From NCBI GenBank assembly GCA_036501185.1, contig DASYAU010000168.1, forward strand, positions 7,824-71,823: a stretch of DNA of 64,000 nucleotides, given 5' to 3'. The DNA is from Korobacter sp036501185. GTDB lineage: Bacteria; Acidobacteriota; Terriglobia; Terriglobales; Acidobacteriaceae. Positions 16,698 through 26,145 of this stretch are shown one piece after another. Position numbers and translations under genes: made by a program. Below the pieces are notes generated by a model. It worked only from the letters and a program-made list of their open reading frames with translations. It was not told the DNA's origin and searched no databases. How positions within the stretch are numbered: the stretch's first letter is position 1; every line of letters begins with the position of its first letter.

Positions 16698-17660
16698 ATG
16701 AAACACACAGCAGTGCTGCAAGCATGTTTCGCCGAACACAATGTCACGCTAAATCTGGCGGGAGCGCACTGTCGCTTGCGCACGAATTCGCTCGCGGTCG
16801 TTGAGTCGCTTGCGGCCTTCGCCGCTCCAGAGCCACAAGGGCCAGAACTGCTGCTCGATGTTTATGCTACGCAAGCGGCAGACGTGCGCGAACCGGCGCA
16901 TTTCAGAGGGATGGGGCCTTTTGTTATCGCTGAGTACGGCGCGAACGTCTTCCTTTTCGATGTCGCGCGGCGCAAAGTTCATGCATGGATCACCGAGGCG
17001 GCCGCCCGCGATCGCGAGTTCTGGGCTGAGCAATGGCTGCCTGTCATTGTGGGCGTGGCGGGCATTGCTGCCGGCGTGCTTCCTCTGCACAGCGCTTGTG
17101 TGGTGAAGAACGGACGAGGCGTGCTTATCGCTGGAGAGTCCATGGCTGGCAAATCAACTTTCTCAGTCGCCATGGCCAAACAAGGTTTTGAACTTCTCTC
17201 CGACGATTGGACCTACATTCATCGTGGTATCAATGCGCTGTTCGCGCGCGGATTCCACTTGCCGGTCAAGCTGCTGCCCGACGCAGCCGCTTTTTTCCCT
17301 GAACTGCACGAACTGCGGCCCGCGCCTACTCTCAATGGCGAAATCGCGTACACCGCAACCGCTGGTCGCCTCGGCGTCGAATGCACTGCTCATTGCAAAA
17401 TCGTCGCGATGCTCTTCCTCCAGAGAAGTACGGCAGGATGGCCGACATTTACAATCGCAGAGCCGGAGTTCGCTCGAGCCTATGTCGAGAACAGCGTCGA
17501 GCGTTTGCCACCCGAACTACACGAACTTCAACGCGAGAGAACTCGCCTCATCGACGGCATCTGTCAACTGCCTTCCTGGCACTATCAGTACTGCGGTGTT
17601 CCGTCCGAAGGAGCCGCCTCCGCCGCGTCGTTCCTGAACTCAATCGGAGGTCTCTTATGA
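16698..17660 (+). CDS. HPr-kinase-like P-loop protein
   Basis: A 320-residue protein. Residues 1-125 form a beta-rich N-terminal domain; the C-terminal part is HprK-like, with PLHSACVV (129-136), the Walker A GESMAGKST (146-154) and LLSDDWTYI (167-174), where the acidic pair sits as in HPr kinase. It lacks the HPr-binding signature of true HprK. Related kinases (HprK-related A/B types) occur in exopolysaccharide and peptide-modification loci next to PqqD-like and NTP_transf_5 proteins, the latter found here at 959. Its TGA overlaps the ATG of the next gene. The phosphate acceptor is unknown. Confidence 0.8.
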   Translation: MKHTAVLQACFAEHNVTLNLAGAHCRLRTNSLAVVESLAAFAAPEPQGPELLLDVYATQAADVREPAHFRGMGPFVIAEYGANVFLFDVARRKVHAWITEAAARDREFWAEQWLPVIVGVAGIAAGVLPLHSACVVKNGRGVLIAGESMAGKSTFSVAMAKQGFELLSDDWTYIHRGINALFARGFHLPVKLLPDAAAFFPELHELRPAPTLNGEIAYTATAGRLGVECTAHCKIVAMLFLQRSTAGWPTFTIAEPEFARAYVENSVERLPPELHELQRERTRLIDGICQLPSWHYQYCGVPSEGAASAASFLNSIGGLL

Positions 17661-18022
17661 ATCTGGTTCGGACCGGACCACCCGATCTCCTGCGCCGCTT
17701 TGTGCCGACGCCCTACAAACTCATTCACGGCACTACGACGTTCGAGACCAACGACCTCGAACTTCTCGACGCGATTGACTGCCAGGCGATTCCGGAAGAA
17801 GCTCGGCATTTTGCAATTCGCATTGTTCGCGATACATGTGCCGACGCGTTGCACGAACGTCGCGTATTCGAAAGCGATAGGTTGTGCCTCATATCCATTG
17901 GTTCCTACACTCTGTTTATCGTGGATAGCGAGGAGCAGCGCGTGTTTGCCTTCCTGGCCAGCGATTTCCCCGCTGCTCGTATCTGCGAGGAGCTCCGTTC
18001 CGCGCTGGACGCGCGAAGATAG
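17657..18022 (+). CDS. Small protein resembling the N-terminal domain of the adjacent HPr-kinase-like protein
   Basis: A 121-residue soluble protein that starts within the kinase stop codon (ATGA overlap), so its synthesis is coupled to the kinase. I recognise no named family. By eye it lines up with residues 16-100 of the upstream kinase: FETNDLELLDAI against LRTNSLAVVESL, and SIGSYTLFIVDSEEQRVFAFL against AEYGANVFLFDVARRKVHAWI. It therefore looks like a stand-alone copy of the kinase's beta-rich N-terminal domain, without the P-loop half. It could serve as a regulatory or substrate-binding partner. The similarity is seen; the role is inference. Confidence 0.6.
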   Translation: MNLVRTGPPDLLRRFVPTPYKLIHGTTTFETNDLELLDAIDCQAIPEEARHFAIRIVRDTCADALHERRVFESDRLCLISIGSYTLFIVDSEEQRVFAFLASDFPAARICEELRSALDARR

Positions 18023-18127
18023 CCTCCCTCTCCCGCCGAGCGTGCAATTTCGCTTTCCTGAAATTTATCCCTTAAGCCGGCGTGCTCCCGAACCCTGTTC
18101 CTGCATAGCGACTCGCTTTTGCGGGCC

Positions 18128-18147
18128 TTTCAGGATATTTTCAGGAT
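18128..18147 (+). promoter_or_regulatory. Direct repeat, candidate response-regulator binding site
   Basis: TTTCAGGAT occurs twice, at 18128-18136 and 18139-18147, an 11-base period (one helical turn). This is the arrangement bound by OmpR/PhoB-type dimers. A near copy in the opposite orientation (TTCCTGAAA, 18055-18063) lies about 65 bases upstream. The repeat ends 32 bases before the response-regulator start, so autoregulation of the efflux operon is likely. Confidence 0.5.
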
Positions 18148-18179
18148 CGAAGATCGACTATTAGTCTGGCGAGAGGCAA

Positions 18180-18878
18180 ATGCGGATCCTCCTGGTCGAA
18201 GACGAAGAACGTTTGCTGGAGTTGCTTCGATCCGGACTCAGCGAAGAGGGCCACAGCGTTGTTACTTCTGCAGACGGCAACGACGCGCTGGACGTCGCGC
18301 TGTCGGGCGAATTCGAAGCGATTCTGCTCGACGTCATGTTGCCCGGCTTAGATGGTTTTCAGATTGCGAAGAAACTCCGGGATGCGGGAATCAAAACCCC
18401 AATTCTCATGCTGACAGCCCGCGACTCCGAGCAGGACATTATTAAGGGACTCGATTTTGGCGCCGACGATTACATAACGAAGCCCTTCTCTTTTTCCGAA
18501 CTGCTCGCCCGGCTGCGGGCAGTCACGCGGCGCACCGGCACGCAACTTTCCTCGACGCTCAATTGCTCAGACCTTCAACTAGACGCGGCGACTCACGAGG
18601 CAACTCGAGGCGGTCGTCGCTTACACCTGACGCGAACTGAATTCTTGTTGCTGGAAAGGCTATTGCAACACAGCGGGCGTCCAGTATCGCGCCAGGCACT
18701 GATCTCTACCGTCTGGGGTTACGACCGGGAAATTGAAAACAACACGTTGGATGCGTTCATCCGCCTCTTACGCAACAAAGTAGACGCGGCCGGCCAGCCA
18801 CAATTAATCCACACCGTGCGTGGGTTCGGGTATGTGATGCGCGCGGAATATTCGGATGACGACGGAGCCTTGCAGTGA
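18180..18878 (+). CDS. OmpR-family response regulator
   Basis: A 232-residue two-component regulator. The receiver domain has the acidic pocket near residue 8 (VEDEE), the phosphoacceptor D51 (LLDVMLPGLDG) and the conserved lysine in YITKPFSF. The C-terminal winged helix shows LTRTEFLLLERLL and the recognition segment RLLRNKVDAAGQPQLIHTVRGFGYVM. It resembles CusR/MprA-type regulators of efflux and metal genes. It heads an operon of sensor, TolC-like, membrane-fusion and RND genes, and its stop overlaps the sensor's GTG. The direct repeat just upstream is a likely target. Confidence 0.95.
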   Translation: MRILLVEDEERLLELLRSGLSEEGHSVVTSADGNDALDVALSGEFEAILLDVMLPGLDGFQIAKKLRDAGIKTPILMLTARDSEQDIIKGLDFGADDYITKPFSFSELLARLRAVTRRTGTQLSSTLNCSDLQLDAATHEATRGGRRLHLTRTEFLLLERLLQHSGRPVSRQALISTVWGYDREIENNTLDAFIRLLRNKVDAAGQPQLIHTVRGFGYVMRAEYSDDDGALQ

Positions 18879-20323
18879 GGCAAATCCCCATCCGCGTACG
18901 CCTGACTGCCTGGTACGTCGTTGTGTTTTCGCTGGCGCTCGCGGCGCTCGGCACATCCGTTTGGATGTTGGTCCGCCAGCGTTTGTTGGCGGAATCCGAG
19001 CAGCAGTTGCAGGAACGCGCCGCAACCGTCGAGCACTTTCTTGCCGCACAAAATCAGAATCTCACAATCGATCAAATACGAGACGAACTGCGGGAAGAAT
19101 ACGAGACCGAAGACCAGGTGGCCTGGTTGCAAATCCTCGACCAGAACGGAAACTGGCTGTTTCGCTCGCACTCGATGGAGCAGTTTTTTCCCGCCGCGAG
19201 CCATCCGGGGAAACTTGCGCTTCGTGGTAAAAGATGGCAAGCGGACGCGAACCACCAGCGGCTACTCGTACTGGAAAAACCGATCATCCTCGGACGACGC
19301 CAATACACGGTCGAGACAGCATCCTTCATTGATGGCGTTTATCGCTCGCTCAAAGAGCTAGAGTTGGTATTTTTCTGGCTGGCTCCTGGTTTCATGCTCA
19401 TCGCTGCGCTGGGTAGCTATTTTATAAGCAAGCGGGCGTTGGCCACCGTCGATGCGATCACCGCAACTGCCCGGTCCATCAGCGATCGCAATCTCGACGC
19501 ACGTCTTCCGCTCATTCGCTCCGGCGACGAGTTGCAGCGCCTCTCGGAAACGTTGAATGAAATGCTGGAGCGCATCGAACGGTCCTTCGAACGCACGCGC
19601 CGTTTCACCGCCGACGCCTCTCACGAATTGCGCACTCCCATGAGCCTAATTCGCACCGAGGCGGAAATTGCACTGAGGAAAACACGCACGGCTGACGAAT
19701 ATCGCCAGGCGCTCACCCATATTCTCTCCGAAGCGGAGCGCACCAGCGTGCTGATTGAGAGCTTGCTCACGCTGGCGCGGACGGATTCTGGCGCGGAATT
19801 GCTCCATCTTCATCCGCTCATGTGCGTTGCTCTGTTGCGCACTGTTGCGGAGGATTGGAATCCCGTTTTCGCCGAGGCGCAGCTCACGTTTGATGTGGCC
19901 ATCCCCGCCGCCGAAATCAGAGTAAATGCCGATGAATCTGCTCTCCGGCGGGTGTTGACGCTGTTGCTCGACAACGCCCGGAAATACACGCCGCCCGGCG
20001 GACGAGTTGTGCTCCGGGCGCAGATTAAACCGGACGAAATCGAGATCTCCGTCGAAGACAGCGGGATTGGGATCGAGCGAGAGGATCTCGCGCACATCTT
20101 CGACCGCTTCTACAGAGTTGATAAATCACGCAGCCGCGCGCAACGCGGCGCTGGGTTAGGACTCTCGCTCGCCCAGTGGATTGCCATGCAGCACCACACG
20201 GAAATTGTCGTCGAGAGTACGCCCGGCCAAGGTTCGAGATTTTCATTCGCGCTGGCACGACTCCGAACGAACCCCTCAACCGATATTCATAGCGACCTCA
20301 GCGAGACGAACAAGGTGTTGTAG
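18875..20323 (+). CDS. Sensor histidine kinase
   Basis: A 482-residue membrane kinase. A transmembrane segment at about 11-33 and another at 165-185 bracket a periplasmic sensor region; a HAMP domain follows (SKRALATVDAITATARSISD). The H-box is RFTADASHELRTPMS with H250, and the ATPase domain has LLLDNARKYTPPGG (N box), DSGIGIE (G1) and GAGLGLSLA (G2). The GTG start overlaps the regulator's stop (GTGA). The layout is that of CusS-type kinases. The signal is unknown, but the operon suggests a toxic compound or metal exported by the RND pump. Confidence 0.95.
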   Translation: MRQIPIRVRLTAWYVVVFSLALAALGTSVWMLVRQRLLAESEQQLQERAATVEHFLAAQNQNLTIDQIRDELREEYETEDQVAWLQILDQNGNWLFRSHSMEQFFPAASHPGKLALRGKRWQADANHQRLLVLEKPIILGRRQYTVETASFIDGVYRSLKELELVFFWLAPGFMLIAALGSYFISKRALATVDAITATARSISDRNLDARLPLIRSGDELQRLSETLNEMLERIERSFERTRRFTADASHELRTPMSLIRTEAEIALRKTRTADEYRQALTHILSEAERTSVLIESLLTLARTDSGAELLHLHPLMCVALLRTVAEDWNPVFAEAQLTFDVAIPAAEIRVNADESALRRVLTLLLDNARKYTPPGGRVVLRAQIKPDEIEISVEDSGIGIEREDLAHIFDRFYRVDKSRSRAQRGAGLGLSLAQWIAMQHHTEIVVESTPGQGSRFSFALARLRTNPSTDIHSDLSETNKVL

Positions 20324-20338
20324 TCGAGAGCCACGAAC

Positions 20339-21691
20339 ATGACTCAATGCAAAGTATGGGCGGCGGCGTTAGCAGTATTTGTTGCAATCGCAGCGCAGGC
20401 ACAAACTGCGCCGCCAACCGCTCCAGACGCCGGCATGCCGGTGATCACGCTTCAGCAGGCCATTCGAATAGCTCAAAAGAGCGAGCCGGCATTCGCGGCA
20501 GCAGTCGCTGAAAAGGGTGTTGCATCAGCCGATAAAACGATCGCCCGCTCAGCGCTGTTGCCGAAAGTCAGTTATGAAAACCAGATGATCTACACACAGC
20601 CTTCGCGTCTCACGTCAAGCGTCACCGGCAATGAGATCGCGACCCCCGTGCGGTTCATCGCGAATAACGCAGTGCACGAGTATGTGAGCCAGGGTGTCGT
20701 AGGCGAAACTGTCGGGCTCGATTTGCTGGCTGCATATCGGAAGACCAGCGCGGCAGAGATGGTGGCGCAAGCAAAGTTGGAGATTGCGCGGCGGGGTCTC
20801 GTGGTTACGGTTGTGCGCCGTTACTACGACGTGCTGGCCACAGACAGAAAGTTGGCGGTCGCGAAAGAAGCGGTCGCGCAATCGTCCGGTTTCCTGGATC
20901 TCACAACGAAGCTCGAACAGGGCCGCGAAGTCGCCCATGCCGACGTGATCAAGGCGCGCATCCAGCAGCAAGAGCGCGCACGAGAGCTGGCAGATGCCAC
21001 CGCCGAGGATGAGAAGGCAAAGCTCGAGCTCGGCGTCCTGCTGTTTCCCGATCCCCGCGCAAATTATGCGGTGGAACCACTGCTCGGTACAGCCGTAGCT
21101 CTGCCAACAAAAGAACAATTCGAGGAGGAAGCGGAGAAGAAAAACCCGGACCTCAGAGCGGCGATGGCGTCGCTGCAGGTTGCGCAGCAGGATGTCGCTG
21201 CCGCGCGCGCCGGCTTTCTGCCGGACCTTTCTGTGGAGTACGCATACGGCATTGATGCGGCGCAATTCGCGGTGAATAGTCCCGAGGGGTACCGCAATCT
21301 TGGATATGCCGTCACGGGCACGCTCAACATTCCGGTGTGGGACTGGTTCGCCACGCCGGCCAGGGTGAAACAAAGCAAGCTTCGTCGTACGCAGGCACAG
21401 GTGGAATTGACCGCCGCACAGCGGCAGTTGGTCGCAGATGTCGAAGAGACTTATACCGAGGCTCGTACCGCGCAAGCGTCTCTCGCCTCGCTGGAAAATT
21501 CAGAGAAAGATGCTGCCGAGAGCCTTCGACTGACCGACCTGCGCTACCGCTCCGGGGAAGCGACAGTCCTGGAAGTTGTGGACTCACAGAGTACGTTGGT
21601 GTCCGCGCAGATGGCGCGCGTGGATGGAGCGGTTCGGTATGCGTTAGCGTTGGCGAACCTACAAACCCTCACAGGAACATTGCCGCGATGA
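20339..21691 (+). CDS. TolC-family outer-membrane efflux protein
   Basis: A 450-residue exported protein. The signal peptide ends near VAIAAQAQ. Two outer-membrane-efflux repeats follow, each rich in long alanine- and glutamate-containing helices (VTLQQAIRIAQKSEP at the start, the second copy from about residue 270). The phrase YRSGEATVLEVVDSQSTLVSAQ near the C terminus is the typical TolC-family signature. It gives the outer-membrane duct of the tripartite pump. Its TGA overlaps the ATG of the membrane-fusion gene. Confidence 0.93.
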   Translation: MTQCKVWAAALAVFVAIAAQAQTAPPTAPDAGMPVITLQQAIRIAQKSEPAFAAAVAEKGVASADKTIARSALLPKVSYENQMIYTQPSRLTSSVTGNEIATPVRFIANNAVHEYVSQGVVGETVGLDLLAAYRKTSAAEMVAQAKLEIARRGLVVTVVRRYYDVLATDRKLAVAKEAVAQSSGFLDLTTKLEQGREVAHADVIKARIQQQERARELADATAEDEKAKLELGVLLFPDPRANYAVEPLLGTAVALPTKEQFEEEAEKKNPDLRAAMASLQVAQQDVAAARAGFLPDLSVEYAYGIDAAQFAVNSPEGYRNLGYAVTGTLNIPVWDWFATPARVKQSKLRRTQAQVELTAAQRQLVADVEETYTEARTAQASLASLENSEKDAAESLRLTDLRYRSGEATVLEVVDSQSTLVSAQMARVDGAVRYALALANLQTLTGTLPR

Positions 21692-22962
21692 AGACCACGC
21701 GAATCGTGATTGGCGCGCTCTTGCTGGGACTTTCGCTGAGTGCGTGCAAGAAGTCGGAAAAGGAACCCACGCCCGAAGTGGACGTGCAAGCAGAGCCGGC
21801 CGCTACCGCAGACATCACGGTACATGTGCAGGGAGACGCCGTGCTCTTTCCAATGGACCAGGCTGCAATCACGCCGAAGGTGAGCTCGCCGGTGCGAAAG
21901 TTTTTCGTGCAGCGGGGTTCGCGGGTGCATAAAGGCGAGTTGTTGGCCCGTCTCGAAGCGCGCGATGTAGCCGCCGCTGAAGAAGACGCAAACGGCAGCT
22001 ACCAGCAGGCACATTCCGCGTACTTGACCGCAACGCGAGCCTCTGTGCCGGAGGATTACCAGAAAGCTGAACTCGATTTCGAGCAGGCAAAAACGAATCT
22101 CGAGGTTCAGCAGAAGGTTTTTGATGCGCGCCAAAACTTGTTTAAACAAGGCGCGATCCCGGGACGCGATCTCGACACTGCAAGAGTGAACCTCGTCCAG
22201 GCGCAAAGCGCATTCAACGAGGCGCAAAAGCACTTCGAATCTGCAAAAGCCGTTACCCGGGAAGAAGCCATGCGCAACGCGGAAGGACAGTTGAAATCAG
22301 CCCAAGGAAAATTACGTGGCGCACAGGCGGCTGTGAGTTACACCGAAATTCGTAGTCCCATTGACGGAGTGGTGACGGAACGGCCTTACTACGAGGGCGA
22401 GATGGCGGTGGCGGGAACGCCGCTCATCACCGTCATGGAAATAAGCTCCCTGCTTGCGAAGTCGCACCTACCGCAAACCGAAGCACAACAGTTGAAGATC
22501 GGTTCTCCGGCTGCAGTTACGATCGCGGGCATCGACAAGCCGATCGAAGGCAAGGTCACACTGGTGAGCCCTGCACTCGACCCCGGCAGTACGACAATGG
22601 AAGTGTGGATAAAAATTCCCAACCAAGACGGTGCGCTGAAGCCAGGTACCGCAGCTCGCGTTTCTATCGCGGCGGAAACCATAAAGAATGCGCTGGCTGT
22701 CCCCGTGTCGGCGGTCTTGAAAGACGATGAGGGCAAGAATTTCGTAATGGTGGTGGAAGGGGGAAAAGCGAAAAAGCACGAAGTAACTACCGGCGTCTCG
22801 AACGGCGACGACATTCAGGTCTCGAGTGGCATCAAGGCAGGCGACCAGGTGATTACCACCGGCGCTTACGGACTCGACGACAACACGAAAGTGAAAATCG
22901 TCAGCGGCGACGAAAAGAAAGAAGATTCCGAAACCAACCGCAAATCCGGGGACAAAGATTGA
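21688..22962 (+). CDS. RND efflux membrane-fusion lipoprotein (HlyD/AcrA type)
   Basis: A 424-residue periplasmic adaptor. The ATG at 21688 overlaps the previous stop and opens a lipoprotein signal with lipobox LSLSAC. Barrel-sandwich (lipoyl-like) halves appear around VSSPVRKFFVQRGSRVHKGELLARL and TEIRSPIDGVVTERPYYEGEM, separated by a long helical hairpin (about 95-215). The beta-barrel region follows (GKVTLVSPALDPGSTTMEVW). It links the RND pump to the TolC-family duct. A longer in-frame reading upstream would lie in the TolC gene and is rejected. Confidence 0.93.
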   Translation: MKTTRIVIGALLLGLSLSACKKSEKEPTPEVDVQAEPAATADITVHVQGDAVLFPMDQAAITPKVSSPVRKFFVQRGSRVHKGELLARLEARDVAAAEEDANGSYQQAHSAYLTATRASVPEDYQKAELDFEQAKTNLEVQQKVFDARQNLFKQGAIPGRDLDTARVNLVQAQSAFNEAQKHFESAKAVTREEAMRNAEGQLKSAQGKLRGAQAAVSYTEIRSPIDGVVTERPYYEGEMAVAGTPLITVMEISSLLAKSHLPQTEAQQLKIGSPAAVTIAGIDKPIEGKVTLVSPALDPGSTTMEVWIKIPNQDGALKPGTAARVSIAAETIKNALAVPVSAVLKDDEGKNFVMVVEGGKAKKHEVTTGVSNGDDIQVSSGIKAGDQVITTGAYGLDDNTKVKIVSGDEKKEDSETNRKSGDKD

Positions 22963-25900
22963 TGGCCGGGAACTTGGCCCATCGCCTCACAGAGGTTTGG
23001 CGGCGCTTCCTCGCACCGCACGAGGGAAGCGGGGCTTCGTTACCTTCCGCGATAAATGCGGAGGGGAATCACATCTGGTTATCCCGCCACAAGGCAACAA
23101 TTCTTTTTGTGGCAATTGTGTTGTCCGTTGCTGGCATCTACAGCGCCTTCTCGATCCCGATCTCCGTTTTTCCGGAAACAAATTTCCCGCGTGTGGTGAT
23201 CGCCGTAGATAACGGCGTAATGCCGGTTGAGCAGATGCAGGTGACCATCACCAAGCCGATCGAGGATGCGATAAACAGCGTCCCAGGATTGGAAACGGTC
23301 CGCTCCACAACCAGCCGAGGCCAGGCGGAAGTAAGTCTGTTCTTCGCGTGGGATGTCGACATGAAATACACGCTGCAACTGGTGGATGCAGCGTTAAGTA
23401 AAGTGCAACAGGAACTGCCTCCCACGGTGAGGATCACCACGAATCGTCTGACTTTCGCTACATTCCCAATCCTCGGATATAGCCTCACCTCCGACACCGT
23501 CTCCCAGGAAAAGCTCTGGGAATTAGCGACCTATCAATTGAAACCGCCTCTCAACCGCTTGCCGGGCGTGAGCACAGTGGTTGTGCACGGTGGGAAGGTG
23601 CCGGAGTACCACATCATTCCAGATCCAGCGAAGTTGATTTCGACCGGCATCACGATCACCGATATCTCGAACGCGGTAAAGAACACCAACACCGTCGATT
23701 CTCCGGGCCTCTACGAAAGCGGCCATCAACTCGTCCTGGGACTTGTTGGCGGACAGGTGCACGATGCGCAAGGACTCGCGAACATCGTTGTCAAAACCAC
23801 CCAGGCGGGCGTTCCGGTTCACATTGGCGACGTAGCTGCAGTCCAGCCAGGGCAGCAGCCGCTGTACACCATCGTCACGGCGAACGGAAAACCTGCGGTC
23901 CTTCTGAATATTGCGCGTCAACCGGCGAGTAATACCGTGCAAGTGGCAAACGAAGTGGCGGCGGAGATGGCCTTCCTCCAACGCAACGTACCGAAGGGCA
24001 TCGACATCAAGCCGTTCTACGATCAGTCGACCCTCGTGCGCGAAAGCATCAAGAGCGTGCGTGACGCGATCCTGATCGGGTTGATCCTGGCCACCATCAT
24101 CATCGTGTTCTTTTTACGCGACTGGCGATCCTCAATCGTTGCCGGCCTCGTCATCCCGGTCACCGTGTTAGTCACTTTTCTGTTCCTGAAGATCACCGGC
24201 CAGAGCTTCAATCTCATGACCCTCGGCGGCCTGGCTGCCGCGATCGGTCTCGTTATCGACGACGCAATCGTGGTGGTCGAGAACATCGTGCTCCATCGCG
24301 ACTCGGGGCAGGGAAGAATCGAGTCGGTGCGAAGCGCGCTCCGCGAGATCACCACACCGTTGGTCGGTTCAACAATCACACCAATTGTCGTTTTCCTGCC
24401 GCTGATCGGCGTCACCGGCGTGACCGGGACATTCTTCCGCGCACTGGCGGTGACGATGACCGTCTCACTGCTGACGTCGCTTGCCTTGGCGCTCACGTGG
24501 ACGCCGAGCTTGAGCCTGCTCTTGCTGCGAACCAAACCGCCGCGCGACACCACCAACGACACGACGGTGGATCCCGAAGCGCACGGCAAGTTCATGACCC
24601 GCATGATCGACTTTCATGGACGCTGGCTGGAACGAGCGCTCCGCTATCCCGCGCGACTATTGACAGTCGCAGTTGCGATCGTCGTAGTCGGAGTCGTTGG
24701 CTATCAGTTCCTCGGTACCGATCAACTGCCGTTCATGGACGAAGGCGGCTTCATTCTCGACTACATCATGCCGGCCGGTACTTCGCTCACCGAAACCGAC
24801 CGCGTGCTGCGTCACGTGGAACGCATCCTCCAAGAGACGCCTGAGGTCGAGAGCATTTCGCGCCGAACCGGATTGCAGATGGGACTCGCCGCAGTGACGG
24901 AGGCCAACACGGGTGACTTCACCGTCCGTCTCAAACCAAATCGCAGCCGTGGGATCGAAGAAATCATGGCCGGTGTGCGCGAAGAGATCCAAAAAACCGA
25001 ACCGGAGCTCGACGTAGAGTTCACCCAGGTTTTGCAGGACATGATTAACGACCTGTCGAATGCGCCCGAGCCAGTGTTCATCAAGGTGTTTCATCCCGAC
25101 CCGGTGGTACTCGCGCAGTTTGCGCCGCGTATCGCAGACGCCATAAAAACGTTGCCGGGCATCGTCGATGTACGAAACGGAATTGAGAACACCATTAGCG
25201 GGCCCGCGACCAATTTCCAGGTGAACCCTGCGGTCGCGACGCGGATGGGATTCTCCACCGAAGAGGTCTCTGTCGATGCTTCCGCCATCATTGAGGGAGT
25301 AGACACAGGAACGCCCATTATCGAGAACTCGCGGCCCTACGCAGTGCGCATCCGGTACGCCCCAGAACATCGCGCATCACTGGAAGCCATCGAGAATACG
25401 GTCATCAACAGTTCGACAGGCAAGACAGCGACACTCGGCTCCGTTGCGACCGTCCAGCAGCTTCCGCCGCAAAATGAAATTCGTCGCGAGAACCTGCAAC
25501 GCGAGGTGAACGTGACGGCGACATTAGAGGGAACTGACCTCGGAGGCGCGATCGCGCGCGTCAGGAAAGCCGTTGAAGGCTTACACCTGCCCCCCAGTGT
25601 TCGCCTGCAATACGGCGGCACCTACGAAGAGCAGCAGAAATCGTTCCACGAACTCTTTCGCGTTCTGCTGCTATCTCTCGCGCTCGTGTTCGCCGTTTTG
25701 CTCGCAGAATTCCGCGATTTCTCGGCGCCGATTGCAATTCTGTTTTCTTCCGTACTCTCAGTCACCGGTGTGATCGCCGCGCTCCTGGTCACGCGCATCA
25801 CCTTCAACGTGGCGTCATTCATGGGAGTCATCATGGTGATCGGAATCGTTGCAAAGAATGGAATTCTATTGATCGATGCCGACCAACGTTATCGCGCGGA

Positions 25901-26141
25901 AGGAATGTCGCCCTACGAAGCCATGGTGCAAGCGAGCCGTCGTCGCTTGCGTCCTATCGTGATGACCGCTCTTGCGGCGGTGACTGGGATGCTGCCCCTC
26001 GCTTTGGCCCTCGGTTCCGGTTCACAAATGCTGCAACCGTTGGCGGTCGCAGTTATTGGTGGCATCACCATCTCGATGGTCTTGTCGCTGATCATCACCC
26101 CGAGCCTGTACTTCCTGCTCACCCGCCATTCGCATTCCTAG
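22962..26141 (+). CDS. RND-family efflux permease
   Basis: A 1059-residue inner-membrane transporter. After a short cytoplasmic leader, TM1 begins near residue 45, followed by two large periplasmic loops and twelve membrane segments overall. The proton-relay segment GGLAAAIGLVIDDAIVVVENI with its paired aspartates is present, as is GTFFRALAVTMTVSL. It is closer to metal/AcrB-like pumps of the HAE type than to CusA: no clear methionine ladder is seen. ATG at 22962 shares one base with the upstream stop. It forms a complete pump with the two genes before it; the substrate is unknown. Confidence 0.93.
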   Translation: MAGNLAHRLTEVWRRFLAPHEGSGASLPSAINAEGNHIWLSRHKATILFVAIVLSVAGIYSAFSIPISVFPETNFPRVVIAVDNGVMPVEQMQVTITKPIEDAINSVPGLETVRSTTSRGQAEVSLFFAWDVDMKYTLQLVDAALSKVQQELPPTVRITTNRLTFATFPILGYSLTSDTVSQEKLWELATYQLKPPLNRLPGVSTVVVHGGKVPEYHIIPDPAKLISTGITITDISNAVKNTNTVDSPGLYESGHQLVLGLVGGQVHDAQGLANIVVKTTQAGVPVHIGDVAAVQPGQQPLYTIVTANGKPAVLLNIARQPASNTVQVANEVAAEMAFLQRNVPKGIDIKPFYDQSTLVRESIKSVRDAILIGLILATIIIVFFLRDWRSSIVAGLVIPVTVLVTFLFLKITGQSFNLMTLGGLAAAIGLVIDDAIVVVENIVLHRDSGQGRIESVRSALREITTPLVGSTITPIVVFLPLIGVTGVTGTFFRALAVTMTVSLLTSLALALTWTPSLSLLLLRTKPPRDTTNDTTVDPEAHGKFMTRMIDFHGRWLERALRYPARLLTVAVAIVVVGVVGYQFLGTDQLPFMDEGGFILDYIMPAGTSLTETDRVLRHVERILQETPEVESISRRTGLQMGLAAVTEANTGDFTVRLKPNRSRGIEEIMAGVREEIQKTEPELDVEFTQVLQDMINDLSNAPEPVFIKVFHPDPVVLAQFAPRIADAIKTLPGIVDVRNGIENTISGPATNFQVNPAVATRMGFSTEEVSVDASAIIEGVDTGTPIIENSRPYAVRIRYAPEHRASLEAIENTVINSSTGKTATLGSVATVQQLPPQNEIRRENLQREVNVTATLEGTDLGGAIARVRKAVEGLHLPPSVRLQYGGTYEEQQKSFHELFRVLLLSLALVFAVLLAEFRDFSAPIAILFSSVLSVTGVIAALLVTRITFNVASFMGVIMVIGIVAKNGILLIDADQRYRAEGMSPYEAMVQASRRRLRPIVMTALAAVTGMLPLALALGSGSQMLQPLAVAVIGGITISMVLSLIITPSLYFLLTRHSHS

Positions 26142-26145
26142 AAAA

